Shown: positions 32,263 to 44,616, counted from the first letter of the stretch. The stretch is DNA of 64,000 bases from Charina bottae (GCA_023362775.1 JALMGJ010000006.1:59673501-59737500); one strand, 5' to 3'. The notes: a model not told the origin generated them from the letters alone. A program made the numbers and translations.

Positions 32263-33556
32263 GGCCACACAATCTCTTGCTTTTGCAATATAAACTAATT
32301 AATGGAATATAGATAGAGTATGCAGATTTTAAATTGAATAAAAACTACAATCAGTATAGTCACATGGCAACAACAAAGACCACCCATCATGTCATTCCAT
32401 CTCTACCAAGAAACACAAACTTGATTTTGTTCCAAAACATCAGAATTAGAGAACTGTGCTGCTTCTTGTTCTTCAGGTATGCCACGAGTTATGCCAAAAG
32501 TCATTAAAATATGACTGCTTTGAAATACTTATTTTTTGGAAATTTAATGAATTGAACATCAACATGAAGGCCATACAAGTTCACAGTAATCTGTGTGATC
32601 ACAGTGGTGTGAATGAAATTGAATCCTGCAGGACATTTGTAAATGCCTTCAGGATCATAAGTATTGGTTTCATATGGAGGCAACAGTGCAATGCCAATTT
32701 CAGATGACATCCCATGTCACGTTTAAAGTACAGAAGTGCTTTCTAACTTTCCCTTGATGAACACTTGGAATCCCCAAGAAACAAAACTGGGCCAAAATCT
32801 CATCCAACTGCATATTGCTTACCAAGTACTATTAAGGTAAAGTTTGTGAAAGAAAAAGTATTATCCCAAAAACAAAAACAAACAAACAAAAATATGTTAT
32901 TAATATAGAAAGCATAAATTCTACAAATCTTCAAGTTTAGCAAGAGTTGTGATTTAACAAAAAGATATAAGCTAAATTCTACTCAAAGGTCTACTGGTAT
33001 GTTCAAACTTAACTTGAAAAACTAAATTATTTGCAGTTTTATCTCAAGCAGGGCAATAGCTCTGGATAACATATCTGCAGATGATAGAATAATATTAAAC
33101 TAAATAGAAACCACTTACAAATATCCCCTTCTCCTTAAAAATCTCTAAATACTGCAATAGTTGAATAAAATGCTGAACAGGGAGAAAATCTTAAAAAAAC
33201 AAAACACCTACTTGCATTCTCTCAAGAGTGTTTTCTAGGAAGCTTCTTGTCATGTGCATAACTGCCAGGCAAGAAAATATATTACAATCTACAAAACATT
33301 TTACAAGGAAAACAGATTGAATTATTCATTTTGAATTCAGCTATAGACCAAATTCCCTGGAAATATGGCTACCTGCATTAGGAAAGAAATGACTGTTTGC
33401 ACAGTGCTGTATCTAGCATTCTAGCAATTGTTTGCTGCATGAATTAGAGATTCACAGCATGCAACTTACATATGAACAAGTACCAAAAGTATCCACTGGG
33501 AATTGTTTCACTACTGTACTTAAAAGTTGAAAGGCACAACAGAAGAGAAAGTGAGA
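32263..33556. other. unannotated AT-rich stretch
   Basis: No supported feature. A 68-codon minus frame at 32504-32710 has no recognised domain. Confidence 0.4.
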
Positions 33557-33648
33557 AAAGAAAGGAAAGGAAAGGAAAGGAAAGGAAAGGAAAGGAAAGG
33601 AAAGGAAAGGAAAGGAAAGGAAAGGAAAGGAAAGGAAAGGAAAGGAAA
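33557..33648. repeat. (AAAGG)n microsatellite
   Basis: An uninterrupted pentanucleotide array of about 18 units; frames across it are repeat translations. Confidence 0.95.
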
Positions 33649-33790
33649 TCCTTGGTGTTCACTATTCAGGCAGGCAGAAGTATCAAAATAAATTTCAGAC
33701 TAAGCTTTGCATCGCCATTTAGGAAGCATGTAGGCAAGTACATGACAACAAGACATTTTTCCTAACTTTGAACAGACCTAAGAATTGGTT

Positions 33791-34344
33791 GTACTGATCC
33801 ATTACTTACTTCATACTTCTTGGGAGGAGAGCAATGGCAAATCTTGATAAAATAGTTAAGAGCAGAGACATCACACTGACAACAAAGGTCCGCATAGTTA
33901 AAGCAATGGTATTCCCTGTAGTAACCTATGGCTGCGAGAGCTGGACCATAAGGAAGGCTGAGCGAAGGAAGATAGATGCTTTTGAACTGTGGTGTTGGAG
34001 GAAAATTCTGAGTGCCTTGGACTGCAAGAAGATCAAACCAGTCCATACTCCAGGAAATCAAGCCAGACTGCTCACTTGAGGGAATGATATTAAAGGCAAA
34101 ACTGAAGTATTTTGGCCACATAATGAGAAGACAGGATACCCTGGAGAAGCAGCTGATGCTAGGGAAAGTGGAAGGCAAAAGGAAGAGGGGCCGACCAAGG
34201 GCAAGATGGATGGATGGTATTCTGGAGGTGACGGACTCAACCATTGGGGAGCTGGGGATGGTGACGGCCGACAGAGGGCTCTGGCGTGGACTGGTCCATG
34301 AAGTCACGAAGAGTCGGAAACGACTGAATGAATAAACAACAACA
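33791..34344 (+). mobile_element. BovB LINE, 5'-truncated, probable TSD
   Basis: A third BovB copy. AAGAATTGGTT occurs just before it (about 33780-33790) and just after it (about 34345-34355), a likely 11-bp TSD. The 3' end reads AAGTCACGAAGAGTCGG, then CTGAATGAATAAACAACAAC. It is close in sequence to the copy at 17.5-18.4 kb. Confidence 0.85.
33834..34335 (+). pseudogene. BovB ORF2 C-terminal part
   Basis: The first frame reads MANLDKIVKSRDITLTTKVR, VVTYGCESWTIRKAERRKID and AFELWCWRKIL. A 2-bp deletion relative to the copy at 18.0 kb (CTGAGTGCC against CTGAGAGTGCC) then shifts the frame, and the second frame continues PWTARRSNQSILQEIKPDCS...YFGHIMRRQDTLEKQLMLG...EVTKSRKRLNE. No RT palm is present. 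It is dead but little diverged. Confidence 0.85.
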
Positions 34345-34355
34345 AGAATTGGTTT

Positions 34356-35894
34356 AACCATTAATAAGAACTTGACAAAATGTTATCACCTGCAAATCAC
34401 AAATGGTTTGTTACATAACAAGCAGAATCTTTGGGACTATCCTGGAAATTGTCAAAAAAAAGTGAGAGTCAGATATAGATTTGTTGAGATTTAAACACTA
34501 ACACTAACTTTTGATTTTTTTAAAAAATGTGGGTGTTTCTTATAAATTAGGGGAGATAATGTTGCTAGAAATTGTATATCCTTTCTATGTATTATTATAG
34601 AGATCAAATAGTAAAAAAATTGTAACAAAATATTCCCAAATTTCATGAATGTTTACTAAGAAATAAACAAAAAATTCAGTGAGGCTTACTTTCCAAAACG
34701 TGGGCATAAAATTATGGAGCATAAAACTATCTGGCATAATTATTTAACCTGGATTTTGAGGTAGACATCAAAGATTCCTGGGGCCCAAAGCGAATGTCTA
34801 ACAAATCAAACTTGGAAAGTTATTTTTTTACCTTGGCAAACATAGCACAGCCTAATTCATCTTATAATTACTTTTAGTACCCACAGCACAACAGCCCCAC
34901 AGAAAACCCCTTTGCTCTGACAATTTCTCTTTCTAGAGGTTAAAGGGAGGGTGGATTTTCTACAGAACATTTGTAACTTTCACTCCCATGTGTAACTATA
35001 TAAACCCCTGGATCACTTAGCCATTCCTTGCCACATCTGACTAAAAGAACCATGAAGAATTTTCTGTTAGCCCTCTTTGTTTTTATTTCTGAGAAAAACA
35101 AGCAATTAGCGCAATGTTAAAAATTCCAATAAAACCACATGCTAATTGTCTTGAACTGCTGGGATGATGTAGCTTCAAACAGAGTTAGCCCTTGAAACCG
35201 TTTTGCATGCCAGGGCTCAACTCTGAAATGTGTCAGTGCTCCATATGCAGTGTGTCTTTCTCAGCACTGCCTAATCTTAGCTACTTCCATGTAGCTGCAG
35301 AACTGAAAGAAGTTTCAGAAATTAGCCTTGTCTTAAGGGAACAACCTTTCAGCCATAAAAGTCATAGCTTGGTTCAGACAAGTATCATGGCCAAGTTACA
35401 GGGGAGATTCCCAAGTAAGAAAAATACACCATTAAATGCTTAAGTAGAATCAAAAAATATTGCGCAATTAAAATAATTCATAATTAATTCATAAACATGT
35501 TGGCTTTGACTGAATTGTTGCAGCTCTTGACTTTTTTGAGCCCCTTGCAGATGCCCTTGTGCTGAATATTTATTTCACAGTTTCAGGAGAACATACATAG
35601 CAACAAGTAGTAAGAATAACAGTAAATATGTGTACCAGAGTCCCATTAAAGTTTAGCCAAGGAACTTGTTCGACACTTTGGAATCCAAACACTAGCATTC
35701 CTGAAGCAGAGAAAAAAACAGAGGAAACCTGAATGCGTGCAGAATATTTCTGCTCCACATGCACTATTCCAAGGAAGTTTTTTTTTTTTCCTGTCATCGG
35801 CTAATCAATATAATTGTGGTCTATGTAAGAAGGCTATGCTTATCAACTTCAATTTTTATAAAAAATAGAGTCTGCAATATATCTTGTATTTGTC
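34356..35894. other. unannotated AT-rich stretch
   Basis: Nothing recognised over 1.5 kb. Confidence 0.4.
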
Positions 35895-36110
35895 CGTTAG
35901 ATTTATATTCTACCTTTTATTCAGGATCTCACAGCAGCATATCTAGTGCTCCCTCCTCCCATTTCCCCCCACAAACAAACAAGTTTGAGAGGTAGGATCA
36001 TCTGAGAGAATGACTGGCCCAAAATCACTGTCTGAAGATGACTTGAACCTGGATCTCCCCACTGCCTGTCCAACAGTTTAAACCCCAAAACCACACTGGC
36101 TCACTCTCAC
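35895..36110 (-). mobile_element. diverged tRNA-derived SINE
   Basis: Inverse order of the short SINE: a TTCTACCTTTTATTC tail, GAGAGGTAGGATCATCTGAG, AATGACTGGCCCAAAATCAC and a B-box inverse AACCTGGATCTCCCC, ending in CCACACTGGCTCACTC. An old copy. Confidence 0.55.
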
Positions 36111-36149
36111 TCTCTTTTTTGGATTAAGAGATGGAGACCTCTACTCAAA

Positions 36150-36290
36150 CCCTTATTCATTCATGTAACTCACTGAGTCACTTGGCAAGGGGTCATATTT
36201 CAGCCTGATCTACCACAGAGAGTCATTGCAACGATAATATTGGGAGTGGGCATCTGCTGTAGATCCCCTTGAGTTTTTGGAAGAATGACT
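36150..36290 (+). mobile_element. diverged tRNA-SINE-like fragment
   Basis: TAACTCACTGAGTCACTTGG, then CCTGATCTACCACAGAGAGT and a CCCCTTGAGTTTTTGGAAGA tail, resemble the body and tail of the short SINE family. It is weak and partial. Confidence 0.35.
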
Positions 36291-37499
36291 GAAGCAACAA
36301 TTTAAATGTTTATGTACCAAAATACTAAGCCTAACACTGATTATTTTTCTAAACAGCCATACAAAAATTCCAGTGTACAATTATTATGTTGGCTACAATT
36401 CAGGTCACTCTGAACAGAAGCCTATTGTGTAAACAGACATCTCTAGGGGTCCTTTATTAACATTACCTCTTTCCTGAGCATCTCCCACTCCTAATCATGT
36501 GTGTAAAACCAAAAGCAGGGACATTTCCCATTCCCCTGCTGCTGCCATAAAATGCTATTAAAATACTACCACATCCGAACAAACATACATACATACAAAA
36601 TAAGCTGAAATCACACATAGTAATGCAATTCTGTGAAGAAGCTAATTATTTGGGAGCAATTATCCTGGCAAATAAATAAATAAACAAACAGTACAAGCAA
36701 GCCCCGATGTTCAACAGTGTATCTGCAAAAAGCTGTGAGAATTATTAGAATCAGGATCCCTTGCCATTGCTATCTCTCTGACTAATTCTGCCACATGCAT
36801 TAGTAAAAGGTCCAATTTCCAGGAAAGTTATTTCTTTTCCCTGACCCAATTTCAGCTTGCTGGATTAAAGGGTAAGGAATATTTCAGAGAGCTCTGGTTT
36901 ATCATATAAACAGACATCGAATACTGTTGGTCCATTTCAGTCCTGCTCGGGGTATGGAAAGATATGGAAGAAATAATCCTTCCATTATATGAAGAACAGC
37001 CATTATGTTTTGTATAGTTCTGAGCACATAAGAATGAAACCAAATAGTTTCCAATAATTGACTTTGGTCAATTGTACTACAGAAAAGTCTCATAATAATA
37101 AACAATAATAAATCCTTCCGACTTTTGGTTTGCTTGGGAATTTTCACCTGCTCAGTAAATTAATTTATTCTTTGCTTTTAAGGAAGATGCTCATAATAAC
37201 AAAACTGCACTGGTGTGCTAATATATGGACAATATTATCAACTACGGAGTTCATGAGCTATGCTTATTGACGGAAAAAAAGGATCATAGCTTCGCATTCA
37301 GGAACTGCTATTGACCACGTTCAATGATATGTCTGATCCATTTGATCCCCATTCCCTAGCCTAGTTTATGCTATCAACACTGTAAAAAGCTCAGTTGGAA
37401 ATAGATGGGCCATTATTTCGACTTCTCCTTGCAACACAATCTGTGCTTTTACCACAAACATGCCAAAGTTGGTCTGTAATAGATTTCAATATGCCACAT
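36291..37499. other. unannotated AT-rich stretch
   Basis: Nothing recognised; a short (ACAT)n run occurs near 36582. Confidence 0.4.
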
Positions 37500-37542
37500 T
37501 AAATTAATTAATTAATTAATTAATTAAATTAAATTAAATTAA
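37500..37542. repeat. (TTAA)n / (AAATT)n simple repeat
   Basis: A short AT-only tandem run of about 43 bp. Confidence 0.85.
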
Positions 37543-37636
37543 GTCCCAAGGAGGATTTGGTTTGTCAAAATTGAGGTAGAATTTTTCTAACCTGAATCTG
37601 ATCCTGTTCCCCAAAGGTTTTTTTTAAAAAAAATTT

Positions 37637-37967
37637 AAGTAAAGGTTCCCCCCGCACATTTGTGCAGTCGTGTCCAACTCTAGGGGCCGGTGCTCATCTC
37701 TGTTTGTTAGCCGAAGAGCCAGCGTTGTCCGAAGATGCTTCCACGGTCATGTGGCCGCATGACACGTGCGGAACGCTGTTACCTACCCACCGAAGTGGTA
37801 CCTATTCATCTACTTGCATTTGCATTCTTTCAAATTGCTAGGTTGGCAAGAGCTGGAGCTAGTGCGGGAGCTCACTCTGCACGCAGGGCTAGGGATTCGA
37901 ACCTCCGAACGTGCGATCTTCCGATCGACAAGCCTGGCATCTTACCCGCTGAGCCACCACGCCCCTC
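37637..37967 (-). mobile_element. Sauria-type SINE
   Basis: Near-full copy of the family at 14098-14438, same orientation. The minus-strand head carries GGTGGCTCAGCGGGTAAGAT and GGAGGTTCGAATCCCTAG (a clean B box), and the 3' part carries AGAGTTGGACACGACTGCAC and AACCTTTACTT. It lies in a T/A-rich setting where a TTTTTTTAAA-like TSD is possible but ambiguous. Confidence 0.85.
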
Positions 37968-37984
37968 TGAATTTTTTTTAAACT

Positions 37985-38203
37985 CCCTTTATTATTTTTA
38001 TAAATAACTCAAGGCAGTGAATGTACCTAATACTCTTCCTTCTCCTATTTTCCCCACAACAACCCTGAGAGGTGGGTTGGGCTGAGAGAGAGTGACTGGC
38101 CGAAAGTCACCTAGCTGGCTTTCATGCCTAAGGCGGGACTAGAACTCACAGTCTTCTGGTTTGTAGCCTGGTGCCTTAACCACTAGACCAAACTGGCTTT
38201 CAT
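37985..38203 (-). mobile_element. tRNA-derived SINE, short squamate type
   Basis: Inverse copy of the SINE at 4783. Read on minus: AGCCAGTTTGGTCTAGTGGT, AAGGCACCAGGCTACAAACC, TAGTCCCGCCTTAGGCATGA, AAGCCAGCTAGGTGACTTTC and the tail CCTTGAGTTATTTATAAAAA, then TAATAAAGGG. Well preserved. It sits back to back with the Sauria SINE. Confidence 0.82.
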
Positions 38204-38445
38204 AGGGAACATAGATTTAAACAGTATTTTTCCCTCTTTCTCTCCCCTTCTCTCTTTGTCACGTACACATATACAGTTGCAATTGAAATTATTCAACCCC
38301 CATTGCAAATCAGGTTTATTGTCAAAATTTACAGACTTTCAGCTGTTTGCAATGAACAAATCAAACAAAAGCAATTGAAATAGCTCAACACAATGAATGC
38401 TTCAAGTGGTTTCCCCAAATCCAACTGAAAATGCAACTTATAATG

Positions 38446-38796
38446 CAGAGCTTTCCAAACTGTGTGTCACGACACGTTAGTGTATCAGCTGCAGTGTCTG
38501 GGTGTGTCGCGGCTGATGCTGCCTCCGAGCCCTGCCAGGATTCCATGCAGGTCCTAGTGCCTGCCTTGTGCCTTGCTGCCTCCAAACCTGCTGTGATTCC
38601 GCACAGGTCCTAGTGCCTGCCTTGTGCCTGGCTGCCTCCAAACCTGCCCTGCCAGGATTCCACGCAGGTCCTAGTGCCTGCCTTGTGTCCTGCTGTAAGA
38701 GTGTGTCACAAAATGATGCCCTGCTGTAAGAATGTGTCGTGAAATGATGCATGTCTAAAAAGTGTGTCACCAACATGAAAAGTTTGGAAAGCTCTG
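38446..38796. mobile_element. non-autonomous hAT nested in the Tc1 left arm
   Basis: Ends CAGAGCTTTCCAAACTGTGT and the inverse of AGTTTGGAAAGCTCTG. A perfect 8-bp TSD, TTATAATG, at 38438-38445 and 38797-38804 splits a Tc1 arm that is uninterrupted in the opposite arm. The 351-bp interior is GC-rich and holds three tandem units of 56-61 bp starting GATTCC (38539, 38595, 38656). No transposase. It shares its terminal ~45 bp with the hAT at 48969. Confidence 0.9.
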
Positions 38797-38857
38797 TTAT
38801 AATGACTTCTCCAGTCTCAAAATTATTCAACCCCTTCATGGCAAGCATCTTCAGTAC

Positions 38858-39871
<1,014 letters not shown>

Positions 39872-40253
39872 GTTTCTAACATGCAATCAAACGTAACACT
39901 CAACAAACCGCTAGCCAGTTCAGGTATTTCATGTGTTCCAGCTCAAGCACACCTGGTGCAACTAATGAAGCCCTTGATTAGTTGCATCAGGTGTGCTTGA
40001 GACAACACCTGTTTTGCATACTGTACAGTATGTGTGCTGTTGTGACAGATTCTATTCAGGGGGTTGAATAATTTTGAGACTGGAGAAGTCATTATAAGTT
40101 GCATTTTCAGTTGAATTAGGGGAAACTTTCATTGTGTTGAGCTATTTCAATTGCTTTTGTTTGATTTGTTCACTGCAAACAGCTGAAAGTCTGTACATTG
40201 TGACAATAAACCGGATTTGCAATTGGGGTTGAATAATTTCGATTACAACTGTA

Positions 40254-41107
40254 CATACCGATTGCTGTTGATATAATCAAAACATCCCCTCGGCTAGGTC
40301 TAATTCCCAGAATATTGGGAAAGTAATCCCTTTCTGAAAAATTATCAAAATAAAAAGGGTGTTCTTATACAAAACTCTAAGTAAATAGTTTTGAATTTGT
40401 CCAGCTCCATCCCCCTCATAAATGGCTAATATGCTGGAAATTTTATGGTAACATAAATAAAGATTAAAATATGTAAAGGTTAAAGCTGTTGATTTCAAAT
40501 CAATGGAACAAATGAAAGTTCAGAGTTTTCAAGTGAGTTTGCTTCCAAGTCATACTTGAAGTTTTTGAAATCCAGTTCTTTTCCAAATCTGGACTGAAAC
40601 TGAATCTTATGACTAAAGATTGTGTTCTAAGGGATATTCAAGTCCTGGTACTAGCAAGGCTTAGTTCAAGCGTTAGAGAGAGGGGTGTCTCAGCATTATA
40701 AATTCAGCAAATGGGCTGATTGTGTTTCCTTTGGATTTCTAATTCAAACATTTTCCTGTAAAGACGAGAAATCATTTCTTATTTGGAAACACATTGCAAG
40801 GAGATTAAGAAGCTATTTTTCATATTTGGAAGGCTGAAACTTGGGTCTAAAACTAAGTTCTAAAACTGAGCCCTGGACTAAGAAACTTGAACTTTAAACT
40901 CACATTTGTGGCTACTTTGGCAGCAAAATCCACCTATCAAATCAAATTTTTATTATGGTCATAGACCAGAATAGAATCCACATAAATTTGCATGGTCCTC
41001 AGTGTCATGGTCAAGCCTCTCATAAAAAGAGAATGGCAAAACAAAATAAAACAAAAACACAAAAACATTTCAGATATGAGTCCTCAGCTTAAAGTAACAG
41101 GTTAGAA
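40254..41107. other. unannotated AT-rich stretch
   Basis: Nothing firm. AATCAAATTTTTATTATGGT at 40939, then CATAGACCAG, looks like the inverse tail of an unidentified retroelement. Confidence 0.4.
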
Positions 41108-41180
41108 CAGGGGTCGGCAAACTTTTTATGCCGGGAGCCATTTTGACATGCTCGTGCACATTTTGAAATGCTTGAGAGCC

Positions 41181-41369
41181 AGGGGGCGGGGTTTGCGGGC
41201 GGGGACCAATTGCGTGCAAGGGGGCGGGGTTTGCGGGCGGGGGCCAATCATGTGGAAGGGGGCTGGGTTTGCGGGCAGGAGCCAATCGCGTGGAAAGGGC
41301 AGGGTTTGCGGGCGGGGGCCAATCACGTGGAAGGGGGCGGGGTTTGCAGGCGGGAGCCAATCACGTGGC
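41181..41369 (+). repeat. five-unit 38-bp array with GC box, CCAAT and E-box words
   Basis: Units start near 41181, 41219, 41257, 41295 and 41332. Each has GGGGCGGGGTTTGCGGGCGG (or a near variant), then CCAAT, and most continue ATCACGTGG or a variant, which includes the E-box CACGTG. A sixth copy in the same direction lies near the right end at 44027-44065. They may be subterminal transposase-binding repeats, promoter elements, or both. Confidence 0.85.
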
Positions 41370-42670
41370 TTATTGGGGCGGGTGGGAGGGCATGGGGGAG
41401 CTGCACAGGCGCCGAGGGGGGCGGGCCCGGCGGCAGAGGCCCGGGCCGCCCGTCCGCCCGCCAGCTTGCCTCCCTCCGCGAGGCCCCCCGCTGCCTTCCC
41501 AGTATCCGAGCCGGAGAGAAAGGGCGGCGGCAGGGCCGCGCTACCGTCACTTGGCGCGGGCAAGGCTGCCGCTTCCGCCTCCATGTTGTCTCCCCCCCAG
41601 AATGCTTCCGCCCGCCCGCATGGGGCCAAGGAAATGATGGGGGGCGGGAAACGAGGCGGGCGGCGGCGATGACAAGCGGCGTGCTTCAGGGGAGCCGCCG
41701 CCGCCGCCAGGTGGGTCCCCTCAGGGCAGGCGGAGGGAGGCGGGCAGCCGCTCCTCCTTCTCTCCTGCCGGCGGAGGAGGCGGCGTCGTCCTCTTCCTCG
41801 CCGCCCGGCTACGGATCGAGCGCCTCTTCCCCCAGCAGCAGACCAGGGAAAGAGATGGGGAAAGTTGTCCACCTCCACCTCTGGGCTCCGCTGGCTCCAG
41901 CAAGAGCGAAGGCACCCCGGAGGGGGTGGGGTCGTCCTCCTCGGCCCCCAACCCCGCCGCCCACCCAGCAGGACCCAGCGTCCCCCCCACCCCCGCTACT
42001 CCCCCGGCAAGAGGCGCCCGGGGGCGACCACTGCCCAGCCCGCAGCGATCCGGTGCGGCTGCCCGGGAAGGAGGGCGGCCGGGCGCGCCCGGCATGGCGA
42101 CGCTCTCCTACCTGCCTGGCGAGCACTTTGGGGGGGGTAGCGGCCGTTGCAACGCAACTCTTCGCTGCCGCCGCCGCCACCCGCCTTGCCTCAGCCGCCC
42201 CCCGCTTCTCTGCAAAGCTCCCGGTTAATGTTTCCTTTTCCTCCCCTTCAATATGTTCCAGCAAGCGAGGGAGAAGCGGAGAGTGGCAGAGGCGAGGCGG
42301 GCGGCGGCGGCAGCGAAGAGGCCACGGGCGCAGGAAGCAGCAGCTGGAGGATCGTCTGGCCCTGCGGCGCGCCGAGGGCGAAGAGCCGCCTGCTCTCCCC
42401 TTGGCCGCCTCCGGTCACTACAGTCGCCCTGGCATCTCCCTTTGGCCTGCCGTCCGCGGCCCCCGCCCCCGCCCCAGTGCCCAGCCCTTTCCCCCCACCT
42501 CCCTCCCTGCAGGCGGCGGACAAACTCAGCGAGGAAGCCCGCGATGGCGGCTTCCCTCCCGCATGCACAGGCTCGGCTGCGGAGCTCAGCTCAGGAGAGG
42601 CGGCGGGAAGGAGGGAGCATCGTGGAGCATGTGCAGAGGGCTCTGCTGGGCGCCACAGCGTTCCCGGGCA

Positions 42671-43343
42671 GAGCGGAAGGCTGCGCCCTCTCCACCGGGC
42701 GGGACCTGCGCCTCCTTCCCTGCGGGCGGGCGAGGCAAGGAGAGAAGGGGAGATGGAGGGGCTCCCTCTCCGGCCTCTGCGCCCCTTCAGGCCTGTCTCT
42801 CCGAGGGGGGCGGCGGGAGGGAACTCCCCGTCCAAGGGGAAGCGCTGGGAACCAGCAGCGGAGGTTGGCCGGCTCCTAGAGCGGCTGCCGCGGGCAACTT
42901 CTCCGCTCTGCCCAGCTCAAAACCTGGGGTGCGGGAGAGCGGAAGGCTGCGCCCTCTCCACCGGGCGGGACCTGCGCCTCCTTCCCTGCGGGTGGGCGAG
43001 GCAGGGAGAGAAGGGGAGACGGAGGGGCTCCCTCTCCGGCCTCTGCGCCCCTTCAGGCCCGTCTCTCCGAGGGGGGCAGCGGGAGGGAACTCCCCGTCCA
43101 AGGGGAAGCGCTGGGAACCAGTGGCGGAGGTTGGCCGGCTCCTAGAGCGGCTGCCGCGGGCAACTTCTCCGCTCTGCCCAGCTCAAAACCTGGGGCGCGG
43201 GAGAGCGGAAGGCTGCGTCCTCTTCACCGGGCGGGACCCGCGCCTCCTTCCCTGCGGGCGGGCGAGGCAGGGAGAGAAGGGGAGATGGAGGGGCTCCCTC
43301 TCCGGCCTCTGCGCCCCTTCAGGCCCGTCTCTGCGAGGCCCGG
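42671..43343. repeat. 266-bp tandem repeat, about 2.5 units
   Basis: Units begin GAGCGGAAGGCTGCG at 42671, 42937 and 43203, spaced exactly 266 bp twice. The third is cut at about 43343 where it changes to CTGCGAGGCCCGGCGCGG. Units differ by only a few bases, so the duplication is recent compared with other repeats here. Confidence 0.9.
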
Positions 43344-44015
43344 CGCGGCAGGGAGGCGCTGCTGGCCCGGGACGCGGCGCAGTCGGAAGCGGCCCAGAAG
43401 CGGCTTCAGGGGCTGCTGCGGCTGGAGATGGCACTGCTCCGTGGCATCCAGGTGCTGGGCGAGGGCACAGGCCCGGGACGCGAGCGGCAGGGTGGCACAG
43501 GGGGCCTGGCCGGGGCGGTGGCGGCGGCGGCGGCGGCGGGGGGACAGAGCCGGTGGAGGTTTGCTGGGCAGCAGGACGGGGCGGGCGGCGCTGCTGGGGC
43601 TGGTGGCGGAGCTGGAGGGTGCGGAGGGACCAGGCGTTCCCGTGGGTGCAGCGCGCGCTCTGCAACCCACCTTGGAGAAGCGGCCATGGGAGGCCCTCCG
43701 GGTGCACCCCTCCCGCCCCATCAATCCCCCCACCCCGCCGTTCGGCGTCCTCTCCCCCGCTAACCCGAGCCCTGCGGCGGCCGGGGGAGCCAAGCCAGGC
43801 TCGGACTGGAGGCGGCCAATGGGAGAGCAGGCGGCTCTTCACCCTGCGCCACCCTGCCGCTCGCGTCCCGGGCCCGCGCCCTCGCCCAGCACCTGGATGC
43901 CGCGGAGCAGCGCCATCTCCAGCCGCAGCAGCCCCTGCAGCTGCTCCTGCGCCACCTCCGACAGCGCCGTGTCCCGGGCCAGCAGCGCCTCCCTGCCGTG
44001 CCAGGCCTCACTCAG
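43333..44015. repeat. inverted duplication, ~170-bp arms
   Basis: Left arm 43333-43503 (GGCAGGGAGGCGCTGCTGGC onward) and right arm about 43845-44015 are inverse copies. Both can encode the helical peptide REALLARD, then QGLLRLEMALLRGIQVLGEG. The spacer is about 340 bp. The arm may be a captured exon fragment of a host gene, which I cannot identify. Confidence 0.8.
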
Positions 44016-44161
44016 TGCGAGAGTCAGGGGGCGGGGTTTGCGGGCGGGGGCCAATCGTGTGGAAGGGGCGGGGGTGAGTTCAGCTGCGGAAGAGCCACAC
44101 TCAAGGGGCCAAAGAGCCGCATCTGGCTCACGAGCCGCCATTTCCGACCCTTGGGTTAGAA

Positions 44162-44616
44162 GACTCCAAGACACAGTGTTTAAATAGCATTTTTGTTTGT
44201 TTATTTCAGGGTCTGGATAACTGGAAGTTTAAATAGCCATATTTTTATAACTGTGCAAAAAGTGATGAGATGGAATACTTCACCATTACAAAAAGTATTA
44301 TACTCACAATAAAGAAAAGGTAGCGTACTCAATTTTTAGTAAGATGTTAGCCACAAGGGAAAAATCACAAGCAATTAAAGTCATATTTTATACTAAGGAC
44401 ACAAGAACCTAAGAATGGACCACTTGTATTGTTAGAGCTTTCATGATCTTAGGAACTTAATACGACTTTTTAAAAATAAATAATTTTCTATTGGGTATTT
44501 TATTGTATGTAGGGTGGCTGAAAGTACTTCAACTGTAAACATGCATGCTAGTTCACATCTTGGCAGATTTCATGTTAAGAAATTGTTTCAAAGTTAGCTG
44601 TAATCCTAACTGATAT
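44162..44616. other. unannotated AT-rich stretch
   Basis: Nothing recognised after the hAT TSD. Confidence 0.4.

Larger units (their letters stand above)
41108..44153. mobile_element. 3.0-kb GC-rich non-autonomous hAT carrying foreign cargo
   Basis: Perfect 8-bp TSD GGTTAGAA at 41100-41107 and 44154-44161. Ends read CAGGGGTCGGCAAACT and, inverted from the right, CAAGGGTCGGAAATGG. No transposase of any kind is visible. The interior is strongly GC- and CpG-rich against AT-rich flanks. It contains a 38-bp GC-box/CCAAT array, a 266-bp tandem repeat, an inverted duplication and at least one sequence with the form of an exon start (ATGACAAGCGGCGTG...CGCCAG|GTGGGT at 41669-41716) and one of a splice acceptor (CCTTCAATATGTTCCAG near 42247-42263). 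Very long open frames on both strands follow from lack of A/T-rich stop codons. Captured CpG-island DNA (a Pack-type element) is my inference. Confidence 0.85.

Noticed and set aside
32504..32710. 68-codon minus-strand frame IGIALLPPYETNTYDPEGIY
   Set aside because: Looks protein-like but has no recognised family, no splice or start context and is short; could be chance.
33444..33765. Frames with KERKG or FLSFP repeats
   Set aside because: Translation of the AAAGG array.
33762..34361. 199-codon minus-strand frame
   Set aside because: Antisense shadow of the BovB copy on the plus strand.
41168..44077. Uninterrupted 969-codon open frame and several other long frames on both strands
   Set aside because: All six frames are unusually open because the DNA is very GC-rich. 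The sequence is proline/arginine/alanine-rich without a domain and lies wholly inside a hAT element with a TSD.
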